Shown one piece after another: positions 1-6,231 of a stretch of 6,932 nt of DNA. Numbering within the stretch: the stretch's first letter is position 1; every line of letters begins with the position of its first letter. The notes below the pieces were generated by a model. It did not search any database. It had not been told where the DNA came from and saw nothing but the letters and a program-made list of their open reading frames with translations. The stretch is from Corynebacterium sp. (GTDB lineage Bacteria; Actinomycetota; Actinomycetes; Mycobacteriales; Mycobacteriaceae). A program made the position numbers and the translations under genes. Where the stretch lies: the NCBI GenBank assembly GCA_030450335.1, contig JAKDIS010000124.1, positions 1-6,932 on the forward strand. The letters are read 5' to 3'.

Positions 1-561
1 GTCGAAGGCGGCGTCGGTGAGGGAGGTGGACTCGCCGGACTCGGCGTTGAGGAGCTGGACCTGCAGGACGAAGCGGCAGAAGGCGCGGATGGTGTCGTCC
101 GGCCCGTCGAGGCCGAGGTCGGCGGTGATGGCGTCGGCGAGGGAGTCCTCGTGGCGCAGCCACATCCGCTGGGCGTACTCGCTGAGGGCGGGGGAGTCGT
201 CGATGAGTTTGATGAAACGTTCGTGGGAGCCGGCGGGGGCGTCGTCGTGCCAGGCGTCGTCGCGGTAGAACTGCCGCAACGCGTCGGGGATGCTCGTGCC
301 GTCCGGCCGGTCGGCGACGGCGGCGATGAGGCTCTCGCGCATCTCGTCGTCCTCGTCGACGGCGATGGCCTCCTTGCAGGAGAAGTGGGCGAAGACGGTG
401 GTGGGGGAGACGTCGGCGGCGTCGGCGATCTCGCGGACGCTGACGTTGTCGAAGCCGCGGGCGAGGAAGAGCTCCAGGGCGGCGTCGGCGATGGCGCGTC
501 GGGTGGCGGCCTTCTTGCGCTCGCGACGGGTGGGGGCGGTACCTCTGCTGTCTTCTGCCAT
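1..561 (-). CDS. TetR-family transcriptional repressor (3' end beyond the window)
   Basis: The reading frame is open for 187 codons from the ATG at 561 to the left edge without a stop, so the C-terminus is missing; family members are usually 190-220 residues, so little is lost. Residues 11-22 are an Arg/Lys-rich lead-in. Residues 25-60 form the TetR_N DNA-binding domain, with the helix-turn-helix at about 41-60 (SVREIADAADVSPTTVFAHF), followed by a Lys-Glu pair at 63-64 at the usual domain end. The remainder is a helical ligand-binding region whose effector cannot be read from sequence. It loosely resembles the acyl-CoA-like or MftR-type C-terminal domains rather than the tetracycline repressor. 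It is divergent from the MFS exporter at 642, and a large palindrome lies between them, so it most likely represses the exporter and releases it when a ligand binds. No Shine-Dalgarno sequence precedes the start. The family call is firm; the ligand is unknown. Confidence 0.93.
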   Translation of the reverse strand, partial: MAEDSRGTAPTRRERKKAATRRAIADAALELFLARGFDNVSVREIADAADVSPTTVFAHFSCKEAIAVDEDDEMRESLIAAVADRPDGTSIPDALRQFYRDDAWHDDAPAGSHERFIKLIDDSPALSEYAQRMWLRHEDSLADAITADLGLDGPDDTIRAFCRFVLQVQLLNAESGESTSLTDAAFD

Positions 562-568
562 GGGCACC

Positions 569-598
569 ACACTAGCGCCAGAAGTGTAATTGATACAA
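569..598 (-). promoter_or_regulatory. Candidate promoter of the TetR-family gene, leaderless
   Basis: Read on the minus strand, TTGTAT (593-598) can serve as the -35 box and TAGTGT (569-574, fitting the actinobacterial TANNNT pattern) as the -10 box, with 18 bases between them. Only 7 bases separate the -10 box from the ATG at 561, so transcription would start at or next to the start codon, in keeping with the lack of a ribosome binding site. The -35 box is weak (3 of 6). The promoter does not overlap the 611-639 palindrome; it ends 12 bases short of it. Confidence 0.45.
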
Positions 599-605
599 CA
601 CTGGA

Positions 606-633
606 TTGACTTCGAAACTGTACCGAGTACAGT
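606..633 (+). promoter_or_regulatory. Candidate promoter of the MFS exporter gene, leaderless
   Basis: TTGACT (606-611, 5 of 6 to the consensus) is followed after 16 bases by TACAGT (628-633, 4 of 6, fitting TANNNT). The ATG at 642 begins 8 bases after the -10 box, so the transcript should begin at or very near the start codon. No Shine-Dalgarno sequence lies upstream of that ATG. Nearly the whole promoter sits inside the 611-639 palindrome. Confidence 0.6.
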
Positions 634-639
634 TTCGAA
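611..639. promoter_or_regulatory. Perfect 29-bp palindromic operator, probable TetR-family binding site
   Basis: The left arm TTCGAAACTGTAC (611-623) and the right arm at 627-639 are exact reverse complements, 13 of 13, separated by the three bases CGA. The site runs from the last base of the exporter's -35 box through its -10 box and ends two bases before the exporter's ATG. A bound dimer would therefore block polymerase directly. TetR-family operators are commonly inverted repeats in the gap between the repressor and its divergent target, which is the arrangement here. I see no second copy in the window. Binding by this particular repressor is inferred from position. Confidence 0.85.
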
Positions 640-641
640 CC

Positions 642-1970
642 ATGACAACCAATGACACCGCGGCGACCTCCCGCTGGGCCTGGCCCATGCTCGTCACCGT
701 CACCATGCTCAACGTGATCGGCATGACCATCGTGCTGCCGATCCTCCCCTTCGTCGTGCGCGACGCCATGCCGTCCTTCGGCACACTGGCCCTGTGGGTC
801 GGCCTGCTCGAGGCGGTGAACGCGTTGTGCGCCTTCCTCGCAGCCCCCGTCCTCGGCGGGATATCGGACCGGTGGGGACGCCGCCCCGTTATCGTTATCG
901 GGGCTTTCGGCGCGGCCGCCGGATTCCTCATCTTCGCCCTCGGCGGGTTCCTCGCCGGCTCGCTCAGCGGTGCGATCTGGCTGCTGCTGCTCGGGCGCGT
1001 GGTCCAGGGCGTCACCGCCGGTGACATGCCTGCCCTGTTCGCCTACGTCGCCGACATCACCACGGCCGAACAGCGCGCGAAGCGTTACGGGATGCTCGGC
1101 GCCCTCACCGGCATCGGCTTCATGATCGGGCCGGCCCTCGGCGGTCTGCTCGCCGCGCACAGCGTGGACCTGCCCGTCCTCGCCACCGCCGCGGTGGCGT
1201 TGACCGTCGGCGTGGTCACCCTCGTCGCCCTGCCCGAGAGCCACGCCCCGGAGAACAGGGCGGACCGGCTCACCGTGGAGCAGATCCACCCGCTGCGTGT
1301 CTTCCGGCAGGCTTTCGCCCGTCCGTCGCTGCGTATGCTGCTGACCGGGCTGCTGCTCGTGGCGATCCCGTTCAGCTTCTTCGTCAACAACTACAGCGTG
1401 CTGGCGATGGACACGGTCGACTGGTCGCCCACGCAGATCGGACTGCTGAACTCCTGCATCGGGGTGCTCGACATCGTGATCCAGGGCGTGCTGCTCGGCA
1501 TCCTGCTCAAGTGGGTCGGTGAGCGCGGGGTGATCCTCGGCGGCATCGTGGTGCAGGCCCTCGGCGTGCTGGCTCTGGCGCTGCTGGCGTCGGTGCTGCA
1601 GCAGCCGTGGCTGCTGATCACCGGCACCCTGATGCTGGGTGCCGGTGAGGGCCCGATGACCGCCACGCTCAACGGCGTGCTCTCCACCTCCGTCGGCGAC
1701 GACGAGCAGGGTTGGCTCGCCGGGGTGACGCAGGGGATGCAGAACGCCGTCGGCGTGGTCGTCCCCCTGGCCGTCGGTGTGCTCTACGGCATCGGCTCGG
1801 GCGTGCCCTACTGGATCGCGCTGGTGCTGCTGTGCGCGGCGTTCGTGATCCTGTCGCGCGCCTCCTTCGCCAGCCCGTCCCGCGTGACCCCCGCTGACCC
1901 CGCCGGGTCTGCAGCATCCTCGGACGCGGCGGAAGCGGGGACGCTGAGCGGGGCCGCGACTACCGCGTAG
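642..1970 (+). CDS. MFS drug:proton antiporter of the 12-helix DHA1 type (TetA-like)
   Basis: The 442-residue protein is hydrophobic along most of its length and fits about 12 membrane segments in two halves, with the charged inter-domain loop near 197-228. Motif A of the family is plain at 72-82 (GGISDRWGRRP) between helices 2 and 3. A helix-4 motif B type Arg lies at 119 (LLLGRVVQG). The antiporter motif C is at 157-168 (GIGFMIGPALGG). This set marks an inner-membrane proton-driven exporter, and the first half resembles TetA-type pumps. The substrate cannot be told from sequence. The last 30 or so residues are a soluble Ala/Ser/Pro-rich tail, part of which overlaps nagA on the other strand. 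The start at 642 was chosen over an upstream TTG at 606, because that TTG is part of the -35 box and the extra 12 codons would be translated operator. The gene is divergent from the TetR-family gene and probably repressed by it. Confidence 0.9.
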   Translation: MTTNDTAATSRWAWPMLVTVTMLNVIGMTIVLPILPFVVRDAMPSFGTLALWVGLLEAVNALCAFLAAPVLGGISDRWGRRPVIVIGAFGAAAGFLIFALGGFLAGSLSGAIWLLLLGRVVQGVTAGDMPALFAYVADITTAEQRAKRYGMLGALTGIGFMIGPALGGLLAAHSVDLPVLATAAVALTVGVVTLVALPESHAPENRADRLTVEQIHPLRVFRQAFARPSLRMLLTGLLLVAIPFSFFVNNYSVLAMDTVDWSPTQIGLLNSCIGVLDIVIQGVLLGILLKWVGERGVILGGIVVQALGVLALALLASVLQQPWLLITGTLMLGAGEGPMTATLNGVLSTSVGDDEQGWLAGVTQGMQNAVGVVVPLAVGVLYGIGSGVPYWIALVLLCAAFVILSRASFASPSRVTPADPAGSAASSDAAEAGTLSGAATTA

Positions 1971-3150
1971 TGAGGGGTGAGAGGAGTTCCCCGCCGCGCA
2001 TGACCGTGGACACCTGGAGGGTGGTGTCGAGCACGACGAGGTCGGCGCGTCCGCCGACGTGCAGGCCGACGGTGGGGAAACCGACGGCGCGGGCGGGGTT
2101 GACCGAGGTCTGCCGGACGGCCTGCAGCAGCGCTGCATCGCGGTCTCCGTCGGTGCCGTGCTCCACGGCGAAGCGGAACAGCTGGTCCATCGTCGCGGTG
2201 CTGCCGGCGATGGTGTCGGTCCCGGCGACGTGCGCCACGCCGCCGGTCACGTCCACACCGAGGGTGCCGAGACGGTAGGAGCCGTCCGGCATGCCCGCGG
2301 CGGCCATGGCGTCGGTGACCAGGGTGACCCGGTCCGGCCCGACGAGGTCGCAGACGCCGCGGTAGAGCGAGGGGTGCAGGTGGACGCCGTCGCCGATCAT
2401 CTCCACGGTCACCCGCGGGTCCTCCACCAGGGCGGTGACGGGGCCGGGTTCGCGGTGGTGGACCGGGCGCATGGCGTTGAACAGGTGGGTTCCCACTCGC
2501 GCGCCGGCGTCGATGGCCGCGAGGGTCTGTTCGTAGGACGCGTCGGTGTGGCCGACGGCGGCGACCGCGCCGGCGTCGACGGTGCGTCGCACCGCGTCCA
2601 ACGCCCCGTCGAGCTCGGGGGCGAAGGTGACCATGCGCACGGTGCCGCGCGCGGCGTCGAGCACACGGGTGAGCTCGCCGCCGTCGGGGTGGCCGGGGTG
2701 GCGCAGGGCGGTCGGGTCGTGCGCGCCCTTCTTCGCCGGGGAGAGCCACGGCCCCTCGAGGTGGATGCCGCCGACCAGGCCGTCGCGGACGTGGGCCGAC
2801 AGGACGTCGACCTCGCGCAGCAGCTCGTCGGGGTGCGCCGACACCAGCGACGCCATGATCGTGGTCGTGCCGTGGGCGGCGTGCATCGCCACGGCGGTGG
2901 CGGTCTCCTCGTCGGTGGCGACGGGGAACGCCCCGCCCCCGCCGCCGTGGACGTGCATGTCCACGAACCCGGGCACGACGGTGACCTCGCCGAGCGCCAG
3001 CACGTCCTGCGCCGTCGCGGCGTCCTGCACGTCCTGCGGCGGCGCGCCGGCGCCGAGGGCGCTCACCGTGTCCCCGGTGACCTCGATCCAGCCGGGACGC
3101 AGGACCTCGTCGCCGGTGACCAGGACGTCGGCGGTGATGAGCGTGCTCAC
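1960..3150 (-). CDS. nagA: N-acetylglucosamine-6-phosphate deacetylase
   Basis: This cytoplasmic amidohydrolase converts GlcNAc-6-phosphate to glucosamine-6-phosphate and acetate. The 396-residue protein has the family layout. The HxH pair of the N-terminal metal site is at 66 and 68 (GFVDMHVHGG). Glu132 is in GIHLEGPWLSP, and His201 is in GHTDASYEQT. His222 lies in THLFNAM, and the catalytic Asp280 in LVTDAM. GSTATMD at 316-322 follows, and the C-terminal strand (GRADLVVLD) closes the small beta domain. The GTG start at 3150 overlaps the nagB stop (bases GTGA, a 4-base overlap), which indicates translational coupling. The frame stays open upstream to 3396, but that stretch is inside nagB and has no NagA-like sequence. 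Only a weak purine run (AGGG) precedes the GTG. Its 3' end overlaps the convergent exporter gene by 11 bases. Confidence 0.96.
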   Translation of the reverse strand: MSTLITADVLVTGDEVLRPGWIEVTGDTVSALGAGAPPQDVQDAATAQDVLALGEVTVVPGFVDMHVHGGGGGAFPVATDEETATAVAMHAAHGTTTIMASLVSAHPDELLREVDVLSAHVRDGLVGGIHLEGPWLSPAKKGAHDPTALRHPGHPDGGELTRVLDAARGTVRMVTFAPELDGALDAVRRTVDAGAVAAVGHTDASYEQTLAAIDAGARVGTHLFNAMRPVHHREPGPVTALVEDPRVTVEMIGDGVHLHPSLYRGVCDLVGPDRVTLVTDAMAAAGMPDGSYRLGTLGVDVTGGVAHVAGTDTIAGSTATMDQLFRFAVEHGTDGDRDAALLQAVRQTSVNPARAVGFPTVGLHVGGRADLVVLDTTLQVSTVMRGGELLSPLTTR

Positions 3151-3944
3151 AGGCCCTGCCAGACGGGCTTGGCGGCGTAAGTCGCACGGTAGTAGTCGGC
3201 GAGCTGCAGGCGTCCGGCCGCGGCCTCGTCCACCAGGACGGAGACGTGCGGGTGGTGCTGCAGGATCGTCGCCGGCCACAGGGCGCTCACCCCGCCCTCG
3301 GCGAGCTGGTGTACGGCCTCGGCCTTGTTCTGGCCGGTGGCCACCAGCACGATGTGGCGGGCCTCCATGATCGTGCCGAGACCCTGGGTGAGGCACTGAG
3401 TGGGGACCTTGGACAGGTCGTCGTCGAAGAAGCGGGCGTTGTCGACACGGGTCTGGTGGGTCAGCGTCTTGATGCGCGTGCGCGAGGCAAGCGAGGAGCC
3501 CGGCTCGTTGAAACCGATGTGGCCGTCGGTGCCGATGCCGAGGATCTGCAGGTCCACGCCACCGGCGGCACGGATGGCGTCGTCGTAGGCGAGGCAGGCC
3601 GCCGGGATGTCCTCGGCCAGGCCGTCGGGGCCCTGCACGGCGTCGTCGGCGAAGTCCACGCGGGAGGTGAACTCGCGCCGGATGACGGTGGAGTAGCGCT
3701 CCGGGTGTCCGGCGGCCAGACCCACGTACTCGTCGAGGGTGAAGGCGCGGGCGCGGGCGAAGGAGAGCTCGCCGGCGTCGTGGCGGGCGACGAGGTCGTC
3801 GTAGACGGGCAGGGGGGACGACCCGGTGGCCAGCCCGAGGACGGCGTCCGGCTTGCGCTCCAGCAGCGTCGCGACGGCCCTGCCGGCCAGCGCGCCGGCG
3901 GCACCTGCGGCGTCGGTGGCGCCGGGCAGGATGATGATCTCCAT
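3147..3944 (-). CDS. nagB: Glucosamine-6-phosphate deaminase
   Basis: This cytoplasmic enzyme isomerises and deaminates glucosamine-6-phosphate to fructose-6-phosphate and ammonia, joining amino-sugar use to glycolysis. The 265 residues match the usual length (266 in E. coli). The phosphate loop is at 38-43 (LATGSS). Asp71-Glu72 lie in TLDEYVGL. The active-site Asp140, His142 and Glu147 lie in GIGTDGHIGFNEPGS, and Lys207 is in TGQNKAEAV. The segment at 150-160 (SSLASRTRIKT) is identical to that of E. coli NagB, including the Ser, Arg, Lys and Thr positions that bind the activator GlcNAc-6-phosphate, so allosteric activation is plausible. The ATG at 3944 has a good ribosome binding site and lies 29 bases after nagE, so the two are likely co-transcribed. 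Confidence 0.97.
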   Translation of the reverse strand: MEIIILPGATDAAGAAGALAGRAVATLLERKPDAVLGLATGSSPLPVYDDLVARHDAGELSFARARAFTLDEYVGLAAGHPERYSTVIRREFTSRVDFADDAVQGPDGLAEDIPAACLAYDDAIRAAGGVDLQILGIGTDGHIGFNEPGSSLASRTRIKTLTHQTRVDNARFFDDDLSKVPTQCLTQGLGTIMEARHIVLVATGQNKAEAVHQLAEGGVSALWPATILQHHPHVSVLVDEAAAGRLQLADYYRATYAAKPVWQGL

Positions 3945-3951
3945 GGTGGGT

Positions 3952-3957
3952 TCTCCT
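3952..3957 (-). promoter_or_regulatory. Ribosome binding site of nagB
   Basis: AGGAGA on the minus strand, 7 bases before the ATG at 3944. It fixes the start, and its strength contrasts with the weak signal before nagA, which appears to rely on coupling to nagB. Confidence 0.85.
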
Positions 3958-3991
3958 ACTTCTTCTTCTCGGTCTACTTCTTTTTGGTGAC
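3956..3991 (-). repeat. Imperfect 18-bp tandem repeat duplicating the nagE stop region
   Basis: The nine bases AAGAAGTAG (minus strand) occur at 3974-3982, where they contain the nagE stop, and again at 3956-3964. The 18-base offset keeps the second TAG in the nagE frame. Read-through of the first stop would add only Thr-Glu-Lys-Lys-Lys before the second. The bases between the two nine-base copies are purine-rich but not well conserved, so this may be an old tandem duplication or chance in a low-complexity AAG run. Confidence 0.5.
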
Positions 3992-6103
3992 GGTGAACAG
4001 GGGACGCATCGTGGACACCGGGGCTTGCGGCTCGGCGAGCTCGTCGACGGTGGCGCCGCGGGCGTCCATCACGACGACCGGCACGACGGTGGGGTACCCG
4101 GCGGCCTCGACGGAGGCGACGTCGTAGGTGATCACCGGCTGGCCCTGGACCACACGGTCACCCTTGGCGGCGTGGAGGGTGAACCCCTCGCCCTTGAGCT
4201 TCACCGTGTCCAGCCCGAGGTGGACGAGCACGGCGGTCTTGTCGTCGGTCATGATGGCGTAGGCGTGGGGCAGCAGCTGCATGAGCTTGCCGGACACCGG
4301 TGCGACGGCCTCGACGATGCCGTCGGTGCCGGCGGTGATTGCGGGCTCGATGGCCAGGCCCGGGCCGACGGTGCCGGCGGCGAAGGTCTTGTCCGGCACC
4401 TCCGACAGGGCGACGGTGCGGCCCTGGACCGGGGCGCGGACCAGCGTGGGGCCGGGGAGTGCGTCGGCGGCGACGGCCTCGTCCGGGGTCTCCTGCTGCG
4501 CAGTCTCGACGACGGGCTCTGGTGCAGCGGTGGGTGCCGCGGCCGGCGCGGGGCCGGCGAGCGCGGCCTTGATCTCGTCCTTCAGGACGTCCGACTGGGT
4601 GCCGAAGACGGCCTGCACGTTGTTGCCGACCTCCATGACGCCGGCGGCGCCGAGGGCGCTCAGCGCGCCCTTGTCCACGCTGGACTTGTCGGCGACCTCC
4701 ATGCGCAGACGGGTGATGCAGGCGTCGACGCCGACGAGGTTGTCGCGCCCACCGAACGCGGCGATGAGCCGCTCGGCACGCTGCGTGCCGGACGCTGCGC
4801 CGGACGTTTCAGCGTCCTGCGCTTCCTGTGCGGCGAGGGACGCCTCGTACTCGTCGTCCGGCACGCGGCCGGGCAGACGCAGGTTCCAGCGGGTGATCGC
4901 GAAGCGGAACATCACGTAGTAGACCACCGCGAAGATCAGGCCCTGCGCCACCAGCAGCAGGATGTTGTGTGCCGCCGGTGCACGACCGTAGAGCAGCAGG
5001 TCGATCAGGCCCGCGGAGAAGGAGAAGCCCAGGTGGATGTCCAGCAGGTGTGCGACCGCCAGGGACAGGCCGGTGAGCACGGCGTGGATCACGTACAGCG
5101 GGAACGCCAGGAACATGAACGCGAACTCCAGCGGCTCGGTCACGCCGGTGAGGAAGGCGGTGAGGCCGGCGGCGCCGAAGATGCCCACGGCCACCGTGCG
5201 CTGACGCGGCTTGGCCACGTGGATCATGGCCAGGGCGGCTGCGGGCAGACCGAACATCAGGACCGGGTAGAAACCGGAGGTCAGCAGGCCGGCGGACTGG
5301 TCGCCAGCGGCGAACCGGCTGAGCTCGCCGGTGACCAGGCCGTTGGCGCCCTCGTAGTCGCCGTAGATGAACCAGATGAAGGTGTTGAGGATGTGGTGCA
5401 GTCCCAGCGGGATGAGCATGCGGTTGGCGAAACCGTAGATGAACGCGCCCAGTGCACCCGAGCCGGCGATGAACTGGCCGACGGAGGTCAGGCCGCTGTT
5501 GAACAGCGGGTACACGTAGGCCATCGCGAAGCTGACGAACAGCACCGTGAGCGACACGACGATCGGCACGAAGCGCCGTCCGCCGAAGAATCCCAGGTAC
5601 GGGGGCAGTTCGATGTTGTGGTACCTGTCGAACAGCCAGGCGGTGATCAGGCCGACGATGATGCCGCCGAAGACGCTGTAGTCGATCATCGCCTGGTCGC
5701 CCGCGGCGTCCTCCACGCCCTCCAGGACGACGGGGGACATGGAGTCGAAGACGGAGGTCATCACCAGGTAGCCGGCGACGGCGGCCAGGGCGGTGGAGCC
5801 GTCGGCCTTCTTCGCGAAGCCGATGGCCACACCGACGGCGAAGAGGATGGCGAGGTTGCCGAAGATGCCGTCACCGGCGGCGCTCATCGAGTCGAAGAAC
5901 GGGCCGATGACGGGGATGTCGGTGCCGCCGAGCATGTCGTCCTGCCCGAGGCGCAGCAGGATGCCGGCGGCGGGGAGCAGGGCGATCGGCAGCATGAGGC
6001 TCTTGCCGAGCCTCTGGAGTTGGGCGAACCCGGGGATGCGCAGGCCGCCGCGCTTCTCGGCTGGGGTTTCGCCGGTGGGTGGTCGGGGAGTGAGGACGGG
6101 CAT
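3974..6103 (-). CDS. nagE: N-acetylglucosamine-type PTS permease EIICBA
   Basis: This inner-membrane phosphotransferase permease takes phosphate from HPr and phosphorylates the sugar as it enters. The 709 residues carry three domains in NagE order. IIC (about 25-410) contains several membrane spans, IPLGLHHILNTFIWF near 231-245 and GVTEPLEF at 320-327. IIB (about 441-517) has the phospho-accepting Cys462 in VDACITRLR. A Pro/Ala-rich linker follows at 518-550. IIA (about 555-709) has His613 in PHAYAI and the phosphorylated His628 in VLVHLGLDTVKL. GlcNAc specificity is inferred from linkage to nagB, nagA and a DasR/NagR-like regulator; glucose permeases of the same family look very similar. The ATG at 6103 has a strong ribosome binding site. 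An in-frame ATG at 6187 is upstream of the promoter -35 box, has no such site and would add 28 residues unlike the family. The last residues are three lysines. Confidence 0.94.
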   Translation of the reverse strand: MPVLTPRPPTGETPAEKRGGLRIPGFAQLQRLGKSLMLPIALLPAAGILLRLGQDDMLGGTDIPVIGPFFDSMSAAGDGIFGNLAILFAVGVAIGFAKKADGSTALAAVAGYLVMTSVFDSMSPVVLEGVEDAAGDQAMIDYSVFGGIIVGLITAWLFDRYHNIELPPYLGFFGGRRFVPIVVSLTVLFVSFAMAYVYPLFNSGLTSVGQFIAGSGALGAFIYGFANRMLIPLGLHHILNTFIWFIYGDYEGANGLVTGELSRFAAGDQSAGLLTSGFYPVLMFGLPAAALAMIHVAKPRQRTVAVGIFGAAGLTAFLTGVTEPLEFAFMFLAFPLYVIHAVLTGLSLAVAHLLDIHLGFSFSAGLIDLLLYGRAPAAHNILLLVAQGLIFAVVYYVMFRFAITRWNLRLPGRVPDDEYEASLAAQEAQDAETSGAASGTQRAERLIAAFGGRDNLVGVDACITRLRMEVADKSSVDKGALSALGAAGVMEVGNNVQAVFGTQSDVLKDEIKAALAGPAPAAAPTAAPEPVVETAQQETPDEAVAADALPGPTLVRAPVQGRTVALSEVPDKTFAAGTVGPGLAIEPAITAGTDGIVEAVAPVSGKLMQLLPHAYAIMTDDKTAVLVHLGLDTVKLKGEGFTLHAAKGDRVVQGQPVITYDVASVEAAGYPTVVPVVVMDARGATVDELAEPQAPVSTMRPLFTVTKKK

Positions 6104-6108
6104 GGGAT

Positions 6109-6115
6109 TCTCCTC
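6109..6115 (-). promoter_or_regulatory. Ribosome binding site of nagE
   Basis: GAGGAGA on the minus strand, 5 bases before the ATG at 6103. It decides the start in favour of 6103 over the upstream in-frame ATG at 6187. Confidence 0.85.
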
Positions 6116-6147
6116 GCGTGGGTGGGACCCAGGGTGGGCCAGTACCG

Positions 6148-6168
6148 CCAATATTGGACTAGACCAAT
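6148..6168. promoter_or_regulatory. DasR/NagR-type operator with an extra half-site
   Basis: ATTGGACTAGACCAAT (6153-6168) is a 16-bp inverted repeat with a single mismatched arm pair, affecting positions 6 and 11. It closely resembles the known DasR/NagR operators of GntR/HutC regulators (ACTGGTCTAGACCAGT-like). Next to it, CCAAT at 6148-6152 forms a second perfect palindrome, CCAATATTGG (6148-6157), with the left arm, making three half-sites in 21 bases. The site lies over the spacer and -10 region of the nagE promoter, so the expected effect is repression relieved by an amino-sugar phosphate. Recognition by the adjacent GntR-family protein is inferred from family and location. Confidence 0.82.
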
Positions 6169-6180
6169 TCGCCGTGTCAA
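6151..6180 (-). promoter_or_regulatory. Promoter of the nagE-nagB-nagA operon
   Basis: On the minus strand a perfect TTGACA (6175-6180) is the -35 box. The -10 box is less clear: TCCAAT (6153-6158) lies at 16-base spacing and CAATAT (6151-6156) at 18. Either gives a leader of about 40 bases that includes the ribosome binding site. The operator-like palindrome occupies the spacer and the -10 region, so a bound regulator would exclude polymerase. Confidence 0.75.
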
Positions 6181-6188
6181 GGGTCACG
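6173..6188. promoter_or_regulatory. Possible GlxR/CRP-like site at the nagE -35 box
   Basis: CGTGTCAAGGGTCACG keeps the GTG-N8-CAC core of the cAMP-receptor family site (TGTGA-N6-TCACA), matching 7 of its 10 fixed positions. GlxR is the CRP-type carbon regulator of corynebacteria and controls many sugar-uptake genes. The site overlaps the -35 box, a position that would favour repression over activation. A match of this quality arises often by chance. Confidence 0.3.
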
Positions 6189-6200
6189 TCCGCGGGTGGA

Positions 6201-6231
6201 TTGCCCGGGCTACACCCGCCCCCGGTACGGT
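6201..6231 (+). promoter_or_regulatory. Candidate leaderless promoter of the GntR-family gene
   Basis: TACGGT (6226-6231) fits the actinobacterial TANNNT -10 pattern and ends 6 bases before the ATG at 6238, placing the transcript start at the start codon. A weak -35 candidate, TTGCCC (6201-6206), lies at a long 19-base spacing. There is no AGGAG-type ribosome binding site, although GGTGG at 6229-6233 could act weakly. The DasR/NagR-type operator is about 33 bases upstream of this -35 candidate, so strong autorepression through it is not obvious. Confidence 0.45.

Noticed and set aside
585..597. TGTA/TACA inverted repeat in the gap between the TetR-family gene and the exporter, as a second operator.
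   Set aside because: The arms are only 4 bases, unrelated to the 13-base arms of the main palindrome, and overlap the probable -35 region of the repressor gene.
606..641. A TTG at 606 that would extend the exporter by 12 residues.
   Set aside because: It is part of the -35 box, the extension would be translated from the palindromic operator, it has no ribosome binding site, and the ATG at 642 gives a normal DHA1 N-terminus.
1896..1909. A small hairpin (GACCC/GGGTC, 4-base loop) downstream of nagA as a possible terminator.
   Set aside because: The stem is only 5 bp, there is no T-run after it on either strand, and it lies within the exporter coding sequence.
3151..3396. Upstream open extension of the nagA frame.
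   Set aside because: It lies wholly within nagB on the same strand, and NagA similarity begins just after the GTG at 3150.
6104..6187. An in-frame ATG at 6187 giving nagE 28 more residues.
   Set aside because: It lies upstream of the promoter -35 box and operator, has no ribosome binding site and adds sequence not typical of PTS permeases; the ATG at 6103 has a strong site.
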